Source: Treponema sp. (lineage in GTDB: Bacteria; Spirochaetota; Spirochaetia; Treponematales; Rectinemataceae). From it: a stretch of DNA of 5,026 nt. The position numbers were made by a program, and so were the translations under genes. The notes beneath the pieces were generated by a model that saw only the letters and a list, made by a program, of their open reading frames with translations, was not told where the DNA came from and ran no database searches. This document shows, in pieces, positions 4,699 to 5,026 of the stretch (within the stretch, counting starts at the first letter, position 1; each line of letters begins with the position of its first letter). The stretch is from NCBI GenBank assembly GCA_012516755.1, contig JAAYWE010000248.1:1-5026 (forward strand), in the 5' to 3' direction.

Positions 4699-5026
4699 GG
4701 TCCTTCCCCATCTCGAACAATTCGTAGAGAAATTATCTGATCATATAGGCGAGATCACGCCCGAACACAAGGCCAATCATCCGGACGCTCTGATTTTGAC
4801 GATGTCTTCAGTTCCGTTTGAGGGAAGGGTCTGAATCCGATTCTACAGCAGGCAGCGGAAACGGCGCCCCGCCTTCTTGCTCCTTATGAATCAGGCTAAG
4901 CAGGAAAACTCATATCATTCCGAAAACCCCGCAAATGTCCATAACGAAACGCCTCTTGCTGCGGGACCTGAATGGGAATTACGGCGCCACCCTGCGACAT
5001 GCCGGAGTGTTCCGGCGTCATGCAGA
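4699..5026. other. Region upstream of gmhA without a recognised gene
   Basis: I recognise no gene in these 328 bases. A minus-strand frame runs from the right edge to TAG at 4896-4898 (42 codons) and could be the tail of an upstream gene, but no family motif is visible. A plus-strand frame (4697-4834, 45 codons) reads plausibly but has no ribosome binding site and starts inside gmhA. No convincing promoter for gmhA was found; it may be co-transcribed from further right. Confidence 0.4.
4999..5023. repeat. Palindrome around GCCGGA/TCCGGC near the right edge
   Basis: GCCGGA (5001-5006) and TCCGGC (5011-5016) pair around GTGT, and ATG/CAT extend the stem past a 2-base bulge. It resembles the intergenic GCCGGA...TCCGGC repeat type of many proteobacterial genomes. 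Only one copy is in the window, so its repeat status is untested. Confidence 0.45.

Noticed and set aside
4697..4834. 45-codon plus-strand frame overlapping the gmhA start
   Set aside because: The reading looks protein-like but has no ribosome binding site, begins in the CATG that also starts gmhA on the other strand, and matches no family I know.

Overview
The window looks like the end of a mobile genetic island abutting a conserved chromosomal segment of a Gram-negative, proteobacterium-like organism. The right part (about 3741-4698, minus strand) is housekeeping. It has a complete phosphoheptose isomerase gene (gmhA, LPS heptose synthesis, hence an outer membrane) followed closely by the transfer-messenger RNA gene ssrA, which encodes the tag ADDYSYALAA. 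I suspect a deltaproteobacterial (Desulfobacterota-like) host from the style of the recombinases and the tag, but the window alone does not prove this.

The left part (1-3740) is accessory DNA, visibly more AT-rich than gmhA and poor in genes. Positions 2-214 hold the remains of an integron-type tyrosine recombinase: only an N-terminal DNA-binding segment before a stop. Positions 215-966 are non-coding and unusually dense in perfect inverted repeats; the strongest are a 13-bp stem with a nested 8-bp stem (604-658) and a perfect 20-bp stem (876-930). A complete tyrosine recombinase of the Phage_int_SAM_2/Integrase_1 type with a full catalytic set follows (967-1908), closed by a strong terminator (1926-1958). 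After about 500 bp of non-coding DNA with small hairpins comes a second recombinase (2456-3661) from a different subfamily. It has an N-terminal zinc-ribbon-like motif and non-canonical catalytic residues, and runs convergently towards the 3' end of ssrA.

Reading the pieces together: an integrase gene ending 79 bp from an intact ssrA 3' terminus is the classic arrangement of an island inserted at ssrA, so the island-chromosome boundary is probably at about 3741-3775. I found no second copy of the ssrA 3' end to the left, so the other end of the island should lie beyond the window. Three distinct recombinases or remnants in 3.7 kb suggest layered insertions. The part least explained by known genes is the hairpin-rich stretch 215-966, which could be a structured RNA, a recombinase binding array or decayed mobile DNA.
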